Below, one piece after another: positions 36,114-47,625 of a stretch of 64,000 nt of DNA. Each line of letters opens with the position of its first letter. Position 1 is the stretch's first letter. Made by a program: the position numbers and the translations under genes. This DNA is from Rhodocollybia butyracea. Its lineage: Eukaryota > Basidiomycota > Agaricomycetes > Agaricales > Omphalotaceae. The stretch is taken from NCBI GenBank assembly GCA_015501585.1, contig JADNRY010000192.1:59246-123245 (forward strand). Direction: 5' to 3'. A model generated the notes under the pieces. That model was not told the origin of the DNA. It saw only the letters and a program-made list of their open reading frames with translations, and did not search any database.

Positions 36114-37816
36114 TATGGTGGGTAGAAGCAGGGTTGAACGTTTGAACGCTGGAAAGAGAAAAATTCAAGGTCCAAGGAGCGTTCACCGAGTCTGTCGGTC
36201 CGCTTCCGTCCCTTTTTCACACACAAGACAATGATCTCTGCTACGATGAACCCATTCTCACTACCCCTGCTGCCACTCAAGTACTCAAGCTTCAAGCTTC
36301 TTCAAGCTCAAGCGCTCAAACTCAAGGCTTCAACGAAAACTACGAGTCAAGCTGTTATAACCTCATTTCGCATCGTAAAGCCCTACAAGAGTGAATTACT
36401 GGAGGCATCCAGTAAACAGCTGGTTCTGGGAGATGCCTCAGCAAATGCGCTGTTTCTACATGTTCTATCTATCTTTCTACCATCCTAAACCGTTATACAT
36501 CGACTTGGGAAGGATCCCTTGAGTACACCTCAGCCAGAGAGCGTATAGCCGGGTATTACATCGACGTCCACTCGCTGCATCACAATCGCGCATCTCAGCG
36601 TTGCATGCCTCCTCTTTAGTGAGCTCAGGTGTCCAGCTAGACGACTCGGCAAAATTCATCCACACTCTTTCGCTTCTCCAACCGCAGAAACCTGAAAAAA
36701 CCCTCCGGCTCATAGCAGTGACCCGGCTAAAGGAAGGCTCAGGTGAGTACTAATTTGTCTTTCTACGAGAGTCGTAAACTGACACTCATAGATCTGAGTG
36801 CCGGAAACATGCCAGTCACCGCTGGAGGGTGGGCGGGCAAAGGCTAGAGAGCCGAGTATAGCTGACACCATGTTCTTTCTCGTTCTCATAAATATACTTA
36901 CTTGGGCGACAGTGTTGTACCGAGATTTGCAAGTCTTGCGTCGTAGGCGCTAACATGAACGGTAACTTTGTGAACGCCATGGGCTGATCAGGCTGTTGAC
37001 TGGATTCTTACTCCTCCGCTCGTGTTAACTCGTACAATGTCCCCCAATGACACATTTCAGGCTTTAGTCAAACTGCCCGACGATGTTTTCTAAATATTAT
37101 CACGTTTCAGAAAGTATCGGACGGATGTACTTACTAAGTACTCGTTGTTTATTCTCAAACGCTCGCAAGGCAGACCTGCAGCGATCTCTTACCATCACAA
37201 TGAATCGCACTACGGGCCGCAGGATTGGCGTGTAGAACTTCCGATGGTTTTTTCCATCATTCGTTCCCTGCTTCTCCAATAATTTCTTGTAGATGCTTAT
37301 TTTAGCTCAAAGGTGGGTACATACAAGATAGAGTATAATTCTCGGAAAAGGGAATCATCTTCCAGGAAAACAGCGCAATCGGAAAACAGGGTCGCTTATT
37401 GGCAATAATTTTCAAGGACCACTGGCTTTCCGATTCGAAACTTGAAAGGACAACGAATCCTCTACTTAGATGAATATAAGCACATGATCTGGAGGGAGCT
37501 CGTGCAGGTCTAGGGGGAAGGGGTTGACGAAGGAGCTCTTTGGTAGGCAGTGAAGCGAGAGGTAGCGAGAGGTAGCCAGGTGGAGATGGGGTTTCACTTT
37601 TCGAAAATCGCGCTTGCTACCATCACGAAAATGCGGCAATTGGGATCCGCTTGAAACACCATAAAACATCGCAGACTATCCAGCGAGCAGCCCTAATATA
37701 AAAAGGAACAAAGTAGGAAAAAACGCCCTCAACTGCTGGTTCAGTTCATCGTTCGACGTTCACGTTTCAGCTACACTCATCCACGTTCTGTCTTCGAATC
37801 GAGAACTCATATCATC
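36114..37816. other. kinase promoter and left part of duplication unit 1
   Basis: From about 36565 onward the sequence is homologous to 40118 onward. Shared non-coding blocks include CACAATCGCGCATCTCAG, CAGAAACCTGAAAAAACCC and, before the secreted gene, GGGAATCATCTTCCAGGAAA. No gene is recognised. The conserved block just upstream of the secreted gene is its likely promoter. Confidence 0.55.
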
Positions 37817-39515
37817 ATGCAGTCCAACGTCATCTGTCTATATCTCCTTTCCATGCTCATGTTCGCCAGCACTGGTGGGCGCGACCCACGGGCCTGTAAC
37901 TCCTGGGCTTGCGCCAGTGCCTCGTCAGCCAGCCGATGACCTTGAAGTATCTGATGAGCCTGGGGCAAGTGTTTTGTTCCAAAACTTGTCATAAGATCCA
38001 TGCTCATATCTACTCTAGTACAAAGCATACTTCCTCGATTCCAAAGGTACACGCAGGTTCAACGCGGAGGCTGGGAATCCCCTCGATACAATTCTCAACA
38101 GCGCGAAAACATCAGTTGCCTTAGCCCTGAAAGCAATGCTTCCAAAAAACGCACCGGAATCCGAGCAGAACCCAAAACTGAAAGATATTCTTAAAACCAA
38201 ACTTGACTGGGAAGGAAACTATGCCCCTTTTCCCCCGCAGCGGGTGATATATTTTGCGATCATAGGCCGGATTTGCAAACCTTTTTGCCTTGGCTTCGTT
38301 GTTTATGGCGCGGGCCTGGCAGTGTGTATCTCCCATCGAAGAAAACGACGCTAACCCACGCTGAAATTCACTACCCTGACGCCTTGCCTGAGGGATGGGG
38401 GATGGTTGACTCCAAGGGCGGTCGAGGATATAGGCTCAGTCCAGTGAAAGACAACTCAGAGTTCTTGGAGTTCTTGAAGTTTCTGGAGGATATCAAGAAA
38501 GAAGTGACGAAAGCGAAGGCCGAAAACCCTGACAACCCAGCATGGCCTGTTCTGAAGGAAGCATCACCACCGCCATCACCATCACCGCCCCCGCTACGAG
38601 TACTAGCACCTGCACCAGCACGAGTGCACGGACAAGTGCTAGCACCAGCGCCAGCACCAGCACGACTGCACGGACAAGTGCTAGCACCACCAGCACAAGT
38701 GCCCGGACAAGTGTACGGACAAGCGCTAGCACCAGCCAAAGTGCACGGACAAGTGCATGGACAAGTGCTAGCACCAGCCAAAGTGCCAAAGCCAGAGGGC
38801 GGCGACGCATCTAAAAATCCCGACATTATGAATCTCCTGAGCCGCTGATCGATAGAACCAACATCCCGAATCTCCTGGAGTAGATGGGCAACATAGTTTG
38901 CCCCAAATCTACTACACTGTTTCCGCTTATTTACAGAGGCGATTTACAGAGGCGATAGATATTAGATAAATAATGAATGATGATGATCAGGAGATTGCAC
39001 TGGCATCGAGTGTGTGTGAATTTCCGATGATGTTTTCCTACGAGTAAAGCGATCATAATAGGTAGGGGGAAGAAAATCATTGTGATCAGTGGGTAAGTCG
39101 CTGATAAATTACAAAGGAGAGTTGGGTAGTACATAGAAAACTCCAGATCATGCACGGTTGATGAAGCCAGAAAAATGCCGGAGCGACAGTTAGAGCTCAT
39201 ACCACTGTGTGAGGTTCTTGATATCCAATTCGAATCTCTCCAATGCTGGGCTAATTTTTCGCAATTTTGCATGCCGCAAACTCCATATTCTAGATTTGGT
39301 TGCCTAACGAGTGCAGATTCAATGCAGATTCTGGCCAATTACGAGCAGGATGACCGAGACGATGTGGAAGTTGTAGTTGAAAGTCTGGACAGAGGATAAT
39401 AGCTGCTTCATCCCATGCCACGAGGACCCGGAGAGTGTGATGTGTAGCCGTGTTGGGGGCCACTTTCAGTTTCTGGGGCTTTTCGACTGCAATGGGAGCT
39501 GCTCCGGAATAGTTA
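36565..39515. repeat. segmental duplication unit 1 (secreted-protein locus)
   Basis: The unit is colinear with 40118-43580 over its promoter, gene and downstream region. It lacks the roughly 530 bp present at 40445-40975 in unit 2. A block of about 130 bp downstream of the gene (39035-39165) is in opposite orientation in unit 2. Confidence 0.75.
37817..38848 (+). pseudogene. small secreted protein gene, copy 1 (frameshifted)
   Basis: The start MQSNVICLYLLSMLMFASTG is a signal peptide matching the intact copy at 41910. A net two-base loss right after it shifts the frame. A second shift near 38300 separates KPFCLGFVVYG from AEIHYPDALPEGW. Between these the body is clear: KAYFLDSKGTRRFN, LKTKLDWEGNYAP. 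The C-terminal part carries a Pro-rich stretch and then imperfect eight-residue repeats of the type HGQVLAPA, ending NPDIMNLLSR. Unless both shifts are sequence errors, it makes no full-length product. The family has no known function. Confidence 0.65.
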
Positions 39516-41909
39516 CCTGCAATATAACGACAACGACAACCGAATACTCACGCGTACAGTCCCCATCTTGTCCCTCAAGGCCTCATCGATGAGAGCCACG
39601 CCCTCCTGTCCTGTGTAGCAGATCCCGTGCTCTCACTAAACCCTGGGGAATGCGTGCAGAATGTCTCCGCAACTGGGGACCTCCATTCTCTCCCTCCCCG
39701 CGGTTGGTCCACTTCGCGACATCCTATTCAGAGAGCGTCTTATGCCGCTAGTAGGCAAATTCGTCTTTGATGTGCTGAAAATATATGCATGGACGGAAAA
39801 CTTTATAGTACACACTTTAAGTAGATGTACTTGTGTGAGCAACTGAAGTCTTACTTGTATTTGTCGTTCTCGTCTAGTCTTGTCCTCCCTTGAAGAGTAG
39901 AAATTCTGTTAATAACACTGTTAATACTACCATCTCATGATCTCTCACGATGCGCCCTACATTATGATGTGTAACCGACCTCTGTAGGTCTATTGAGGCG
40001 AAATCAACATAAGCATGCACCTCTGTTGTCCGTCAAATCGTTGTTCGGCATTTTCCCAGGGCGTGGTAAATGTAGCGGCCCACCGCGCCGGTCAACAACC
40101 AGCTCACTCTGGCCCACTCACTACATCACAATCGCGCATCTCAGTGTTACATGTTACCGCTTTAGCGAGTTGAGGAATCCAGCTAAACGACTCAGCAAAA
40201 AAGTTATCCATACTCTTTCGGTTTCTTCCGAGTTCGAATGGACTTCCTCGCTCCTCCAACCGCAGAAACCTGAAAAAACCCTCCGGCTATTCGATTTCTG
40301 TTATTTCGGTCATAGCAGTGGCTCGGGTATACAACGCAGTCTACCACAGTAAGACTTTGGGGGTCTTCTTGGTGTAAAGGAAGACTCAGGTGAGTACTAA
40401 TTGTCTTATTGTAAGAGTCGTAAACTGACGACTGATATAGATCTGGTGTTTATTGTTAAGGAAAGCAGAGGTTACAGGCATACCTCTTATCTTGGAAACT
40501 ATCATTATCTAGTCCTCAAACGTTCAACGTTCAACTTGCACCTACATCTTCCATTACGCTCTAAAACTCAATTGTTTCCCTTAGATCTAGAATTGGGGCC
40601 CTACACGCACACCTCGTCCAACCTGGTCCTGGTCATCGTCACTTCTATTCCTCATTCATCTTCTCCTGCTCTGTCCGGTCAACCTATCTTCCCAGCTATC
40701 TCCTCGCACGCTCATCGCTATCCTAATCAAGTTCTCCCTTATGCTTCCTTCGGTATGGACCTACCCAAAATAAGCGGCTCAAAGTCTTCCTGGTCCTCTT
40801 ATTGGTCATTTGTGGCAGTGGGATTCAAGCTAATGGTGATCTGGTCGATTGGTGGTCCGATTGGTGGTCAGGATGGAACATATGTGGAACGCTTATGGAA
40901 AACGGGCGAGCATCTACCCAGGACGAGGATTAAATTTGGGATTGACGAGTGGAGCACAGTTTGTACCCCCTAGAAGAAGAGCGAAAGGAGCGCGGGAAGC
41001 ACATGGTCACCGCTGGGAGGCTGGGCGAGCACAGGCTAGAGAGCTGAGTATAGCTGACATCATGGTCTTTCTGGTTCTCGTAAATATAGTTGGGCAACGG
41101 CGTTGTAACCGTATCGGAGGTGATTTTCAAGTGGGCATTAGTCTATAAGGCTGGTGACTGGATTCTTATCTGCTCGTGTAAACTACAACGTCCCCCAGGA
41201 CTCATTTTTGGCTTTAGTCGAACTGTCCGACAATGTTTTACTCAAGTTTTACTAAATATTATTGCGTTTCGGCAACTATTCGCTACTCGAAGGGTAAGTC
41301 TAAAGCTGGTCGCTCGCAAGGGCAGACTTGCAAGCGATCTCTTACCATCACAATGAATCGTACTGCAGAGACCACAGGCTCAGCGTGTAGAACTTCCGAT
41401 GATGTTTTCCTATCGTTCGGCTACTGCTTCTTCAATAATTCTTGCAAACGCTTCGCTCAAAGGTGGGTACATAAGTACAAGATAAATTGTCGGAAAAGGG
41501 AATCATCTTCCAGGAAAACAGCGCAATCAGATAACAGGGTCGCTCATTGGCAATAATTTTCTGGGACCACTGGCCGTAGCTGGCCGTTTGATTCGAAAGG
41601 ACAACAGAGTGCTCGACTTGGGGTGAATATAAGCACATGTTTGGGAGGGAGCTCGGGCTGGTCTTGGGGGGAGGGGTTGACAAAGGAAGTTTGAGCTCTT
41701 CTGTAGGTCATGCGGCAAGTTGGGGTTTCACTGTTCGAAAATTGCGCTGATACCCATCACAAAAATGCGGCTATTGATCAACAATTCAGCAGCGTAATCA
41801 TATAAAGGAACAAAGAAGAAGAAAAAACGCCCTCAGCTGCTGGTTCAGTTCACCGTTCGACGTTCAACTCATCCCACGTTCTTTCTTCGAGTCGAAAACT
41901 CATATCATC
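38849..41909. other. intergenic: rest of unit 1 and left part of unit 2
   Basis: No supported gene is present. The part to about 39515 belongs to unit 1 and the part from about 40118 to unit 2. An open frame at 40401-40973 lies largely in a segment inserted in unit 2 only. It resembles nothing known to me and I do not call it a gene. Conserved blocks near 41460-41640 form the promoter of the intact secreted gene. Confidence 0.5.
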
Positions 41910-42731
41910 ATGCAACCCAGCGTTGTCTGTCTATATCTCCTTGCCATGCTCATGTTCACCAGTACTGGGTGTGCGCTACCTACTGGGCCATTTTCAACGT
42001 TCAAACTAGGCTCTGAAAATGAGCTTCAAGATTTCGATGAGCCTTCTAAGCCTTCTAAGCCTTCTAAGCGCCCTAAGCTTTCCCCCTCCGTAAGTTTCTC
42101 TTCCGAAATTTGTTACAACTCTCATTCTTGTATTCGTCTTTTTCTACTACTCTAGCCCAAAGCATACTTGCTTGATTCCACAGGCACACGCAGGTACAAC
42201 TCGCTCCCCTGGAATAGGGAGCGCGATGGTATCAACATTGCCGCGAAAATGTCCGTTGCCAAAGCCCTGAACTCATTGTACGCGAAAAACAAATTAAAAG
42301 TCGAGCAGAACGCCGAACTAGGAGATCTCCTAATGGCTAAACTCGATTGGAAAGGGACTTATGCCCGTGTTGCCGGGCAGCCGGTGACATATTTTGAGAT
42401 CGTCACGGACGGGTTTTGTAATCCTTATTGCCTTGGCTTCGTTGTTTGCGCTACGAGGAGCGGCGGGCCGTTCTTCTCACCGAAGATAGGGGTAACGGAT
42501 GCCCATGGTGAACTTCACTACCCTGACAAGTCGCGTGAGGGGCTGGAGATGGTCGCCTTCAACAATGGTCGAAACTATCCGAAAGGTCCAGAAGACCCCT
42601 CAGAGCTTGCGAAGTTCTTGGAGTTTCTGGAGGATATCAAAGAAGAAGTGAAGGAAGCGAAAGCCAAAAACCCGAACAGCCCGGTAGCATGGCCTATTAT
42701 CCAGAAAGAAACCATCACCACCACCACCACC

Positions 42732-42779
<48 letters not shown>

Positions 42780-42824
42780 ACCAACACAACGCAGCGCATC
42801 CACCTCCACAAGCACAAGAGTTAG
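41910..42824 (+). CDS. small secreted Lys/Pro-rich protein with poly-proline tail, copy 2
   Basis: The protein is secreted, of about 280 residues and of unknown family. The signal peptide is MQPSVVCLYLLAMLMFTSTG. Exon 1 contains a threefold nine-base repeat giving KPSKPSKPS. One intron follows (about 42090-42155). Exon 2 encodes PKAYLLDSTGTRRYN, LLMAKLDWKGTYARV, FCNPYCLGFVVCA and ELHYPDKSREGLEM, then a Lys/Glu-rich helix (FLEFLEDIKEEVKEAKAKN). It ends with a Thr run and 15 consecutive prolines, all CCC. In the sequenced frame 15 more residues follow and end HLHKHKS. One extra C, or two fewer, would instead open a 35-residue tail (QAQELAPGTVNRHAIEYLL and on) to a stop at 42914-42916. That tail shares the LAP motif with copy 1. 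Size, signal peptide and duplication resemble effector-like proteins, but this is inference. Confidence 0.7.
42733..42779 (+). repeat. poly-C homopolymer of 47 bases inside a coding exon
   Basis: An uninterrupted run of 47 C's follows a CCA/ACC repeat. It encodes 15 prolines. Such runs are prone to slippage and the minus-strand G run can form G-quadruplexes. The length in the living cell may differ from the assembly. Confidence 0.9.
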
Positions 42825-42916
42825 CACCGGGGACAGTGAACAGACACGCTATCGAGTATCTCCTGAACCACGAACCCTCATCAACAGACCCCAGAATTCC
42901 GAATCCCCAAGGGTAG

Positions 42917-43698
42917 ATGGGCTTGAACGTATTTTTCCCCAAATTTACTACGCTGTTTCCGCTTGTTTACACAGACGATAGATAAATAATGATGATCAGG
43001 TTGTCCCTGTACTGGAAACGTAGATCAAGTGCGTCGAGTGGTGTCACTGGTGGCACTGGTGTGTGAATTCCAATGATGTTTTCCTAATATGATACCTATC
43101 AGTCATTTTACTAGCTTCACCAACGGTGCATGATCTGGAGTTTTCTATGTGTTACCTATCTATCTTTTTGTAATTTATCAACTACAGTCTACTTACCTGC
43201 TGATCACGATTTTCTTCTCCCTGCCGATTATGGTCGCTTTACTTAAAGATCGGAGCGACAATTAAAGTTCATACTACGGTGTGATGTTCATATGCATTAA
43301 ACGTCCCCGATGATGTGCTGATTTTTCTCAGTTTTGCATGCCAGAAAGTTCAGATTCTACTAGACTTGTTGGTCTAACGAGTACGGATTGCAGAGTCTGG
43401 CCAATTAGTACGAGCGGGATGACCGAGACGATGTGGAAGTCGTAGTTGAAAGTCTCCTGCTCTAGCCCTTTTAAGCCATGCCCCCTCTGGCCAGAGGGTA
43501 GCTGCTTAATCCCATACCATGAGGAGCCTAGGGTGTGATGCGGCCGCTTTCGGGTTCGATTTAAGGGCTGCTCCGGAACCTTATACTACTGATGACACAT
43601 ATGAGACACACCTCACAAACCTTCGCTCACGTTTTCAACTAGGCAGATTGTGAACAAGTACCTCTACCAGATCTAAAGCAAGGCGAAGTGGAATTACT
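42917..43698. other. intergenic, right end of unit 2
   Basis: This is the 3' flank of the secreted gene, with a microinverted block at 43095-43240. From about 43600 it is the promoter of the first BTB gene, which is similar to 46160-46250. Confidence 0.5.
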
Positions 43699-44690
43699 AT
43701 GGACACTGCCGTAACGCAAACAAGCAAGCATTGTGAGTGATATCTGCCAGAGTGCTGAACTTATATTGCTACTCAAGCTGATTATTTACATATCCGTATC
43801 CCACTGGTGTAAACTCAACTCAGTCAACGCATCTGATGCGGACGTAGTCATTCGGTCCTGCGATAATGTCGAGTTCCATCTTCACAAAAAGAACCTCGAA
43901 TGTACAACAGGGGCTTTTCCTCCGGCTGAAACACCAACAGAAAACGAAATCGTTCAGCTCAGCGAGTCATCAGAGACCCTTGACATCTTGTTCCAGTTTG
44001 TCTACCCCCGGAGTTTCCCATCGCTGGATACAATGGACTTTGAGTCTCTCATGTTGGTTGCTGAGGCAGCGGAAAAGTATGAGGTTGTAGGGGCAATCTA
44101 TTCGTGCGAATTTAATCTGCGGTAAGCATTATATATGTCTTCCATATAAGTAAAGCTCCCCACTTAAACTACACCAGAAAATTCCACGACACACATCCCA
44201 AGAGAATCGTGGAATTCGCTGCAAAACACAACTATCGGGAGCTGGTTGTCAAGGTGCTCCCTAATCTAATCGATACAAATCTTTCAGAAGTCGTCGAGAT
44301 CTTGCCATCATACATCTATAATCCTTGGGTGAGTCACATACTTGCTGATATCCCATCAATTCAAGAACTTCTCTCCACCAGAGCATTTATCGTGATTGCT
44401 GGTGTTCGAAAATTCGTGAAGTTATCCAGTTGACACCGACTCATCAATGCTCATGTACGTACTGGGGCATTTTCGTGCGCAACGTTCTCTTCACAATGAC
44501 AATGCCCTCCCAACTCAATCCCCAAAATTTGGATCGTGTGTTTGAGGTGTATACATTACTTGACGGATGGCCCCAATGTTGTATCCAGGCGGCGCTTCAG
44601 TGGAGGGATAGCATCTACACTCTTATGTCGGGCATTCAGCCGTTTGCTCTACCCCCTAACCCAAACGATAAGGAGCAAAGGGTCCACTAG
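43699..44690 (+). CDS. BTB/POZ domain protein, copy 1
   Basis: BTB/POZ proteins act as dimerisation modules and often as substrate adaptors of cullin-3 ubiquitin ligases. The start exon MDTAVTQTSKH is followed by an intron of about 90 bp. Then NASDADVVIRSCDNVEFHLH, LSESSETLDILFQFVYP and LMLVAEAAEKYEVVGAI form the typical BTB fold of Agaricomycete members. After the next intron come KFHDTHPKRIVEFAAKHNYR and ILPSYIYNPW, and the last exon holds MPSQLNPQNLDRVFEVY and CCIQAALQWRDSIYTL and ends KEQRVH. The product is about 265 residues and has no lesion. It is one of three tandem copies. Confidence 0.8.
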
Positions 44691-44929
44691 GAAGTACAAA
44701 GAGTGATCAGAACATCTCGAGTCTGTTCACTGACACATTCACCGCCTTGTATTTCTTGATTACGAAAATCAAAGTTACAGTTTATCCATCGTCGCCAAGA
44801 ACTGTTTCTTCAAGCCTGTGCCATCTGATAGATTGTGCTTGATGACTTTGACTACTTCGACAACAGCTCGAGAGATGATGTCTCAGAATGTGTTGGAATA
44901 CATTTCCCGTGAGGCCGTCTTCACAAAAA

Positions 44930-45673
44930 GAATCTCGAATGTACTACAGGAGCCTTTCCTCCGGCTGAAACACCAACAAACGACGAAATCGTTCAGCTCA
45001 GCCAGTCATCAGAGATCCTTGAAATCCTGTTCCAGTTCGTGTACCCCCGACGTTTCCCATCGTTAGATTCAATGAAGTTTGGGTCACTCATGTTAGTTGC
45101 CAAAGCGGTGGGGGGGTACGAGGTTGTCGGGGCAATTTCTTCATGCGCGTTTTATCTGGGGTACGCGTTACGTGTCTTTAAAATAAGTGAAGCTCCCCAC
45201 TTAAACTAGAGTAGCAAATTTTGCGATGTACACCCAAAGAGAATTGTGGAATTTGCAGCAAAACACAACTATAGGGAGCTGGTTGTCAAGGTTCTCCCTA
45301 ATCGATACAAATCTCTCAGAATTAAATGAGATCTTGCCACCATACCTTTATATCCTTGGGTGAGTTGGCGTATTTGTTCCATCCAAGTAACTCAACAATT
45401 TCTGTACCAGAGCATTTCGAGTACTGGCGATCGAAAATCCCACAAGCTGTGCGGTTGCTCCCGGATCATCAGTGCTCATATAATGTTCTTGACAAAATGA
45501 CAGTGCCCTCCCAACTCAAACCTCAAAATTTGGATCGTGCGTTTGAGGAGTATACAACAGTCAGTGGGCAGTCACAATGCTGTATCCTGGCAGCGCTTCA
45601 ATGGAAGGATAGCATCAAAGTCCTTGTGGAGGGCATTAAGCCATTTGCTCTTCCTTCTATCCCAGAACAATGA
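44930..45673 (+). pseudogene. BTB/POZ gene, copy 2 (truncated and frameshifted)
   Basis: The copy begins inside the BTB domain at LHKKNLECTTGAFPPAE. The promoter, first exon and first strands of the domain are missing, and unrelated sequence similar to the membrane-gene 5' flank lies in front. A five-base deletion near 45300 (one CTAAT of a doubled CTAATC is lost) shifts the frame in the second exon. The third exon (MTVPSQLKPQNLDRAFEEY, ending IPEQ) is still readable. Confidence 0.8.
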
Positions 45674-45849
45674 GGAGCAACGGATCCATTGGAAAGTATG
45701 AAGGGTAATTAGTACGTCCTCTTAGAGCTCAAACCACTGACAACTCATTCACTGCTGTGCGTGTTCTTCATAGGTATGGCTCATAATCATCATCGAGAAC
45801 AGTCTATTCAAGTGTAGTCTGATAAATTGCGTTTGATGGCTTGACTGAC

Positions 45850-46041
45850 CATGAACTATGTTTCACAAGGCATGAACCCCTGAGAACAGTAGACAATTCT
45901 CATCCAGGCTTTTCTAACGAGGAACGCTTCTCTGATGGCAAGTACGACCCGTATAGACCTGAACAGCCTCAGCAAGGCTTCAACATCGCATCTTTCGAAT
46001 TCTGGTTCAAACTGGTGGTAATTGTCGGAACAATGAAGTAA
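45850..46041 (+). pseudogene. 5' stump of four-helix membrane protein gene
   Basis: This stretch is homologous to the start of the gene at 58441. It reads HPGFSNEERFSDGKYDPYRP where the parent has HQGFLDEERFSDSEYDPYRP. It breaks off before the first membrane helix. The sequence before it also matches the parent's 5' flank (TCTGATAAATTGCGTTTGATG). Confidence 0.75.
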
Positions 46042-46253
46042 AAGACAAGGCAAACTTGACGAGGAGAGCACAATCTATCTTGACGAGGAATGCACTTCTT
46101 TGATAGCGAATACTTACAGCCCACTGAATCTGACAGCCTTAGTACATGTGACGGAAGTCCTTCTCGCCTGGGCGCTAATGTTTGACACGACTCCCTCCTT
46201 ACAACCGCACAGGTATCTCTGCCAGATCTGAAGCACAGACAAGTTGAACTACT

Positions 46254-47260
46254 ATGACGACTAGCGTAAGTCAAATAAGCAAGCATTGTGAGTGATATCT
46301 ATCAGAGCGCTGAACTTGCATTAACTTGATTGCTACTGATCTTGTCGATACAATCCAAATCGGTCATCCGTCTCATCCCACCGGCGTAAACTAAACTCAG
46401 TCAATGCATCCGATGCAGACGTAGTCATTCGCTCCTGTGATAACGTAGAATTCCGTCTTCACAAAAGGAATCTCGAATTTACTACAGGCGCCTTTCCTCC
46501 GGCTGAAACGCCAACAAACAACGAAATCGTTCAGCTTAGCGAGCCATCAGAGACCCTCGAAATCCTGTTTCAGTTCGTTTACCCCCGACGTTTCCCATCG
46601 TTAGATTCGATGGAGCTTGAGTCACTCATGTTAGTTGCTGAAGCGGCGGAGAAGTATGAGGTTGTTATGGCAATTTCTATATGCGAGTTTAACCTGCGGT
46701 AAGCTCTACGTGTCTTCCAAATAAGTACATAAGACCCCCAGCTTAGACTATGTGCATTAGAAAATTCCACGACACACACCCCAAGAGAATCGTGGAATTC
46801 GCAGCAAAACACAACTATCGGGAGCTGGTTGCCAAAATGCTCCCCAATCTAATCGATACAGATATCTCAGAATTAGCTGAGATCTTGCCGCCATACGTTT
46901 ATATTCCTTGGGTGAGTCGGCGTATTCGCTCTTATCCCAGCAATTCAACAACTTCTGCACCAGAGCATTTATCATCACTACCGCTGGTCGAAAATTATTG
47001 AAGCTATGCAGTTGGTCCCGAATCACCCATGCCAATATGGTGGGGCGCCGTGGAGCGGTATAGTGTGCTATGTTATCGGCAGAATGACAATGCCCTCCAA
47101 ACTCGAACCCAAAAATTTAGATAGCCTGTTTGAGAGGTATACACCAGACGAAGGGTGGTTACAATGCTGTATTCAGCCAATGCTTCAATGGAAGAATAGC
47201 ATCAAAACTCTTGCAGAGGGTATTAAGCCATTTTCTCTTCCTCCTATCCCAGAACAATAA
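46254..47260 (+). CDS. BTB/POZ domain protein, copy 3
   Basis: This is an intact tandem copy with the same four-exon layout as copy 1. The start exon encodes MTTSVSQISKH. The BTB core reads NASDADVVIRSCDNVEFRLH, LSEPSETLEILFQFVYPRRF and LESLMLVAEAAEKYEVVMAI. Then follow KFHDTHPKRIVEFAAKHNYR, the exon SIYHHYRWSKIIEAMQLVPN, and a C-terminus ending FSLPPIPEQ. The product is about 265 residues with clear family spacing. It likely works as a homodimer or as a cullin-3 adaptor, as is known for the family but untested here. Confidence 0.8.
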
Positions 47261-47439
47261 GGAGCAACGGATCCATTGGGAAAAACGGAGTAATTAGTAG
47301 TATGTCTCTCAGAACTCACACCACTGACAATCCACTCACCGTCTTGCGTTTTCTTCATAGGTATAGCTCATAATCATCATCGAGATCTGCTTATTAAAGT
47401 GTAGTCTGATAAACCGTGTTTGATCAGATCAAAAACCTG

Positions 47440-47625
47440 AACCCTTGAGACCAGTAGACTATTCTCATCCAGGCTTTTCTAACGAGGAACACTTCTCTGA
47501 TAGCGAGTACGACCTATACAGGCCTGAAGTTGAGAGGATAGCAGTGTTCAACTTTTCAATATCGCCTCTCCAAGTTCTGGTTCAAACTGGTGGTAATTGT
47601 CAGCGGATTACTTACTGAATACACG
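47440..47625 (+). pseudogene. 5' stump of four-helix membrane protein gene, second copy
   Basis: This is a remnant of the 5' part of the 58441 gene, like the one at 45850-46041. It retains AGGCTTTTCTAACGAGGAAC, the SDSEYDLYRPEVER region and TTCTGGTTCAAACTGG, with frameshifts. It lies directly after the third BTB copy, so the BTB gene and this stump were duplicated together. Confidence 0.75.

Larger units (their letters stand above)
40118..43580. repeat. segmental duplication unit 2 (secreted-protein locus)
   Basis: The unit is colinear with unit 1 at 36565-39515. It differs by a roughly 530-bp insertion (40445-40975) and by the inverted block at 43095-43240. It carries the intact secreted-protein gene. 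Confidence 0.75.

Noticed and set aside
38371..38826. Open frames in other phases over the HGQVLAPA repeats
   Set aside because: Low-complexity repeats keep several frames open. Only the phase with the family body upstream is meaningful.
40401..40973. A 190-codon plus-strand frame
   Set aside because: It crosses the junction between duplicated sequence and the segment unique to unit 2, has no recognisable domain, and unit 1 has nothing comparable.
42575..42942. Long minus-strand frames rich in glycine
   Set aside because: They are the reverse reading of the 47-base C run in the secreted-protein gene.
43566..43578. AAGGGCTGCTCC resembling the MITE end
   Set aside because: Similarity stops after about eleven bases and there is no partner inverted end nearby.
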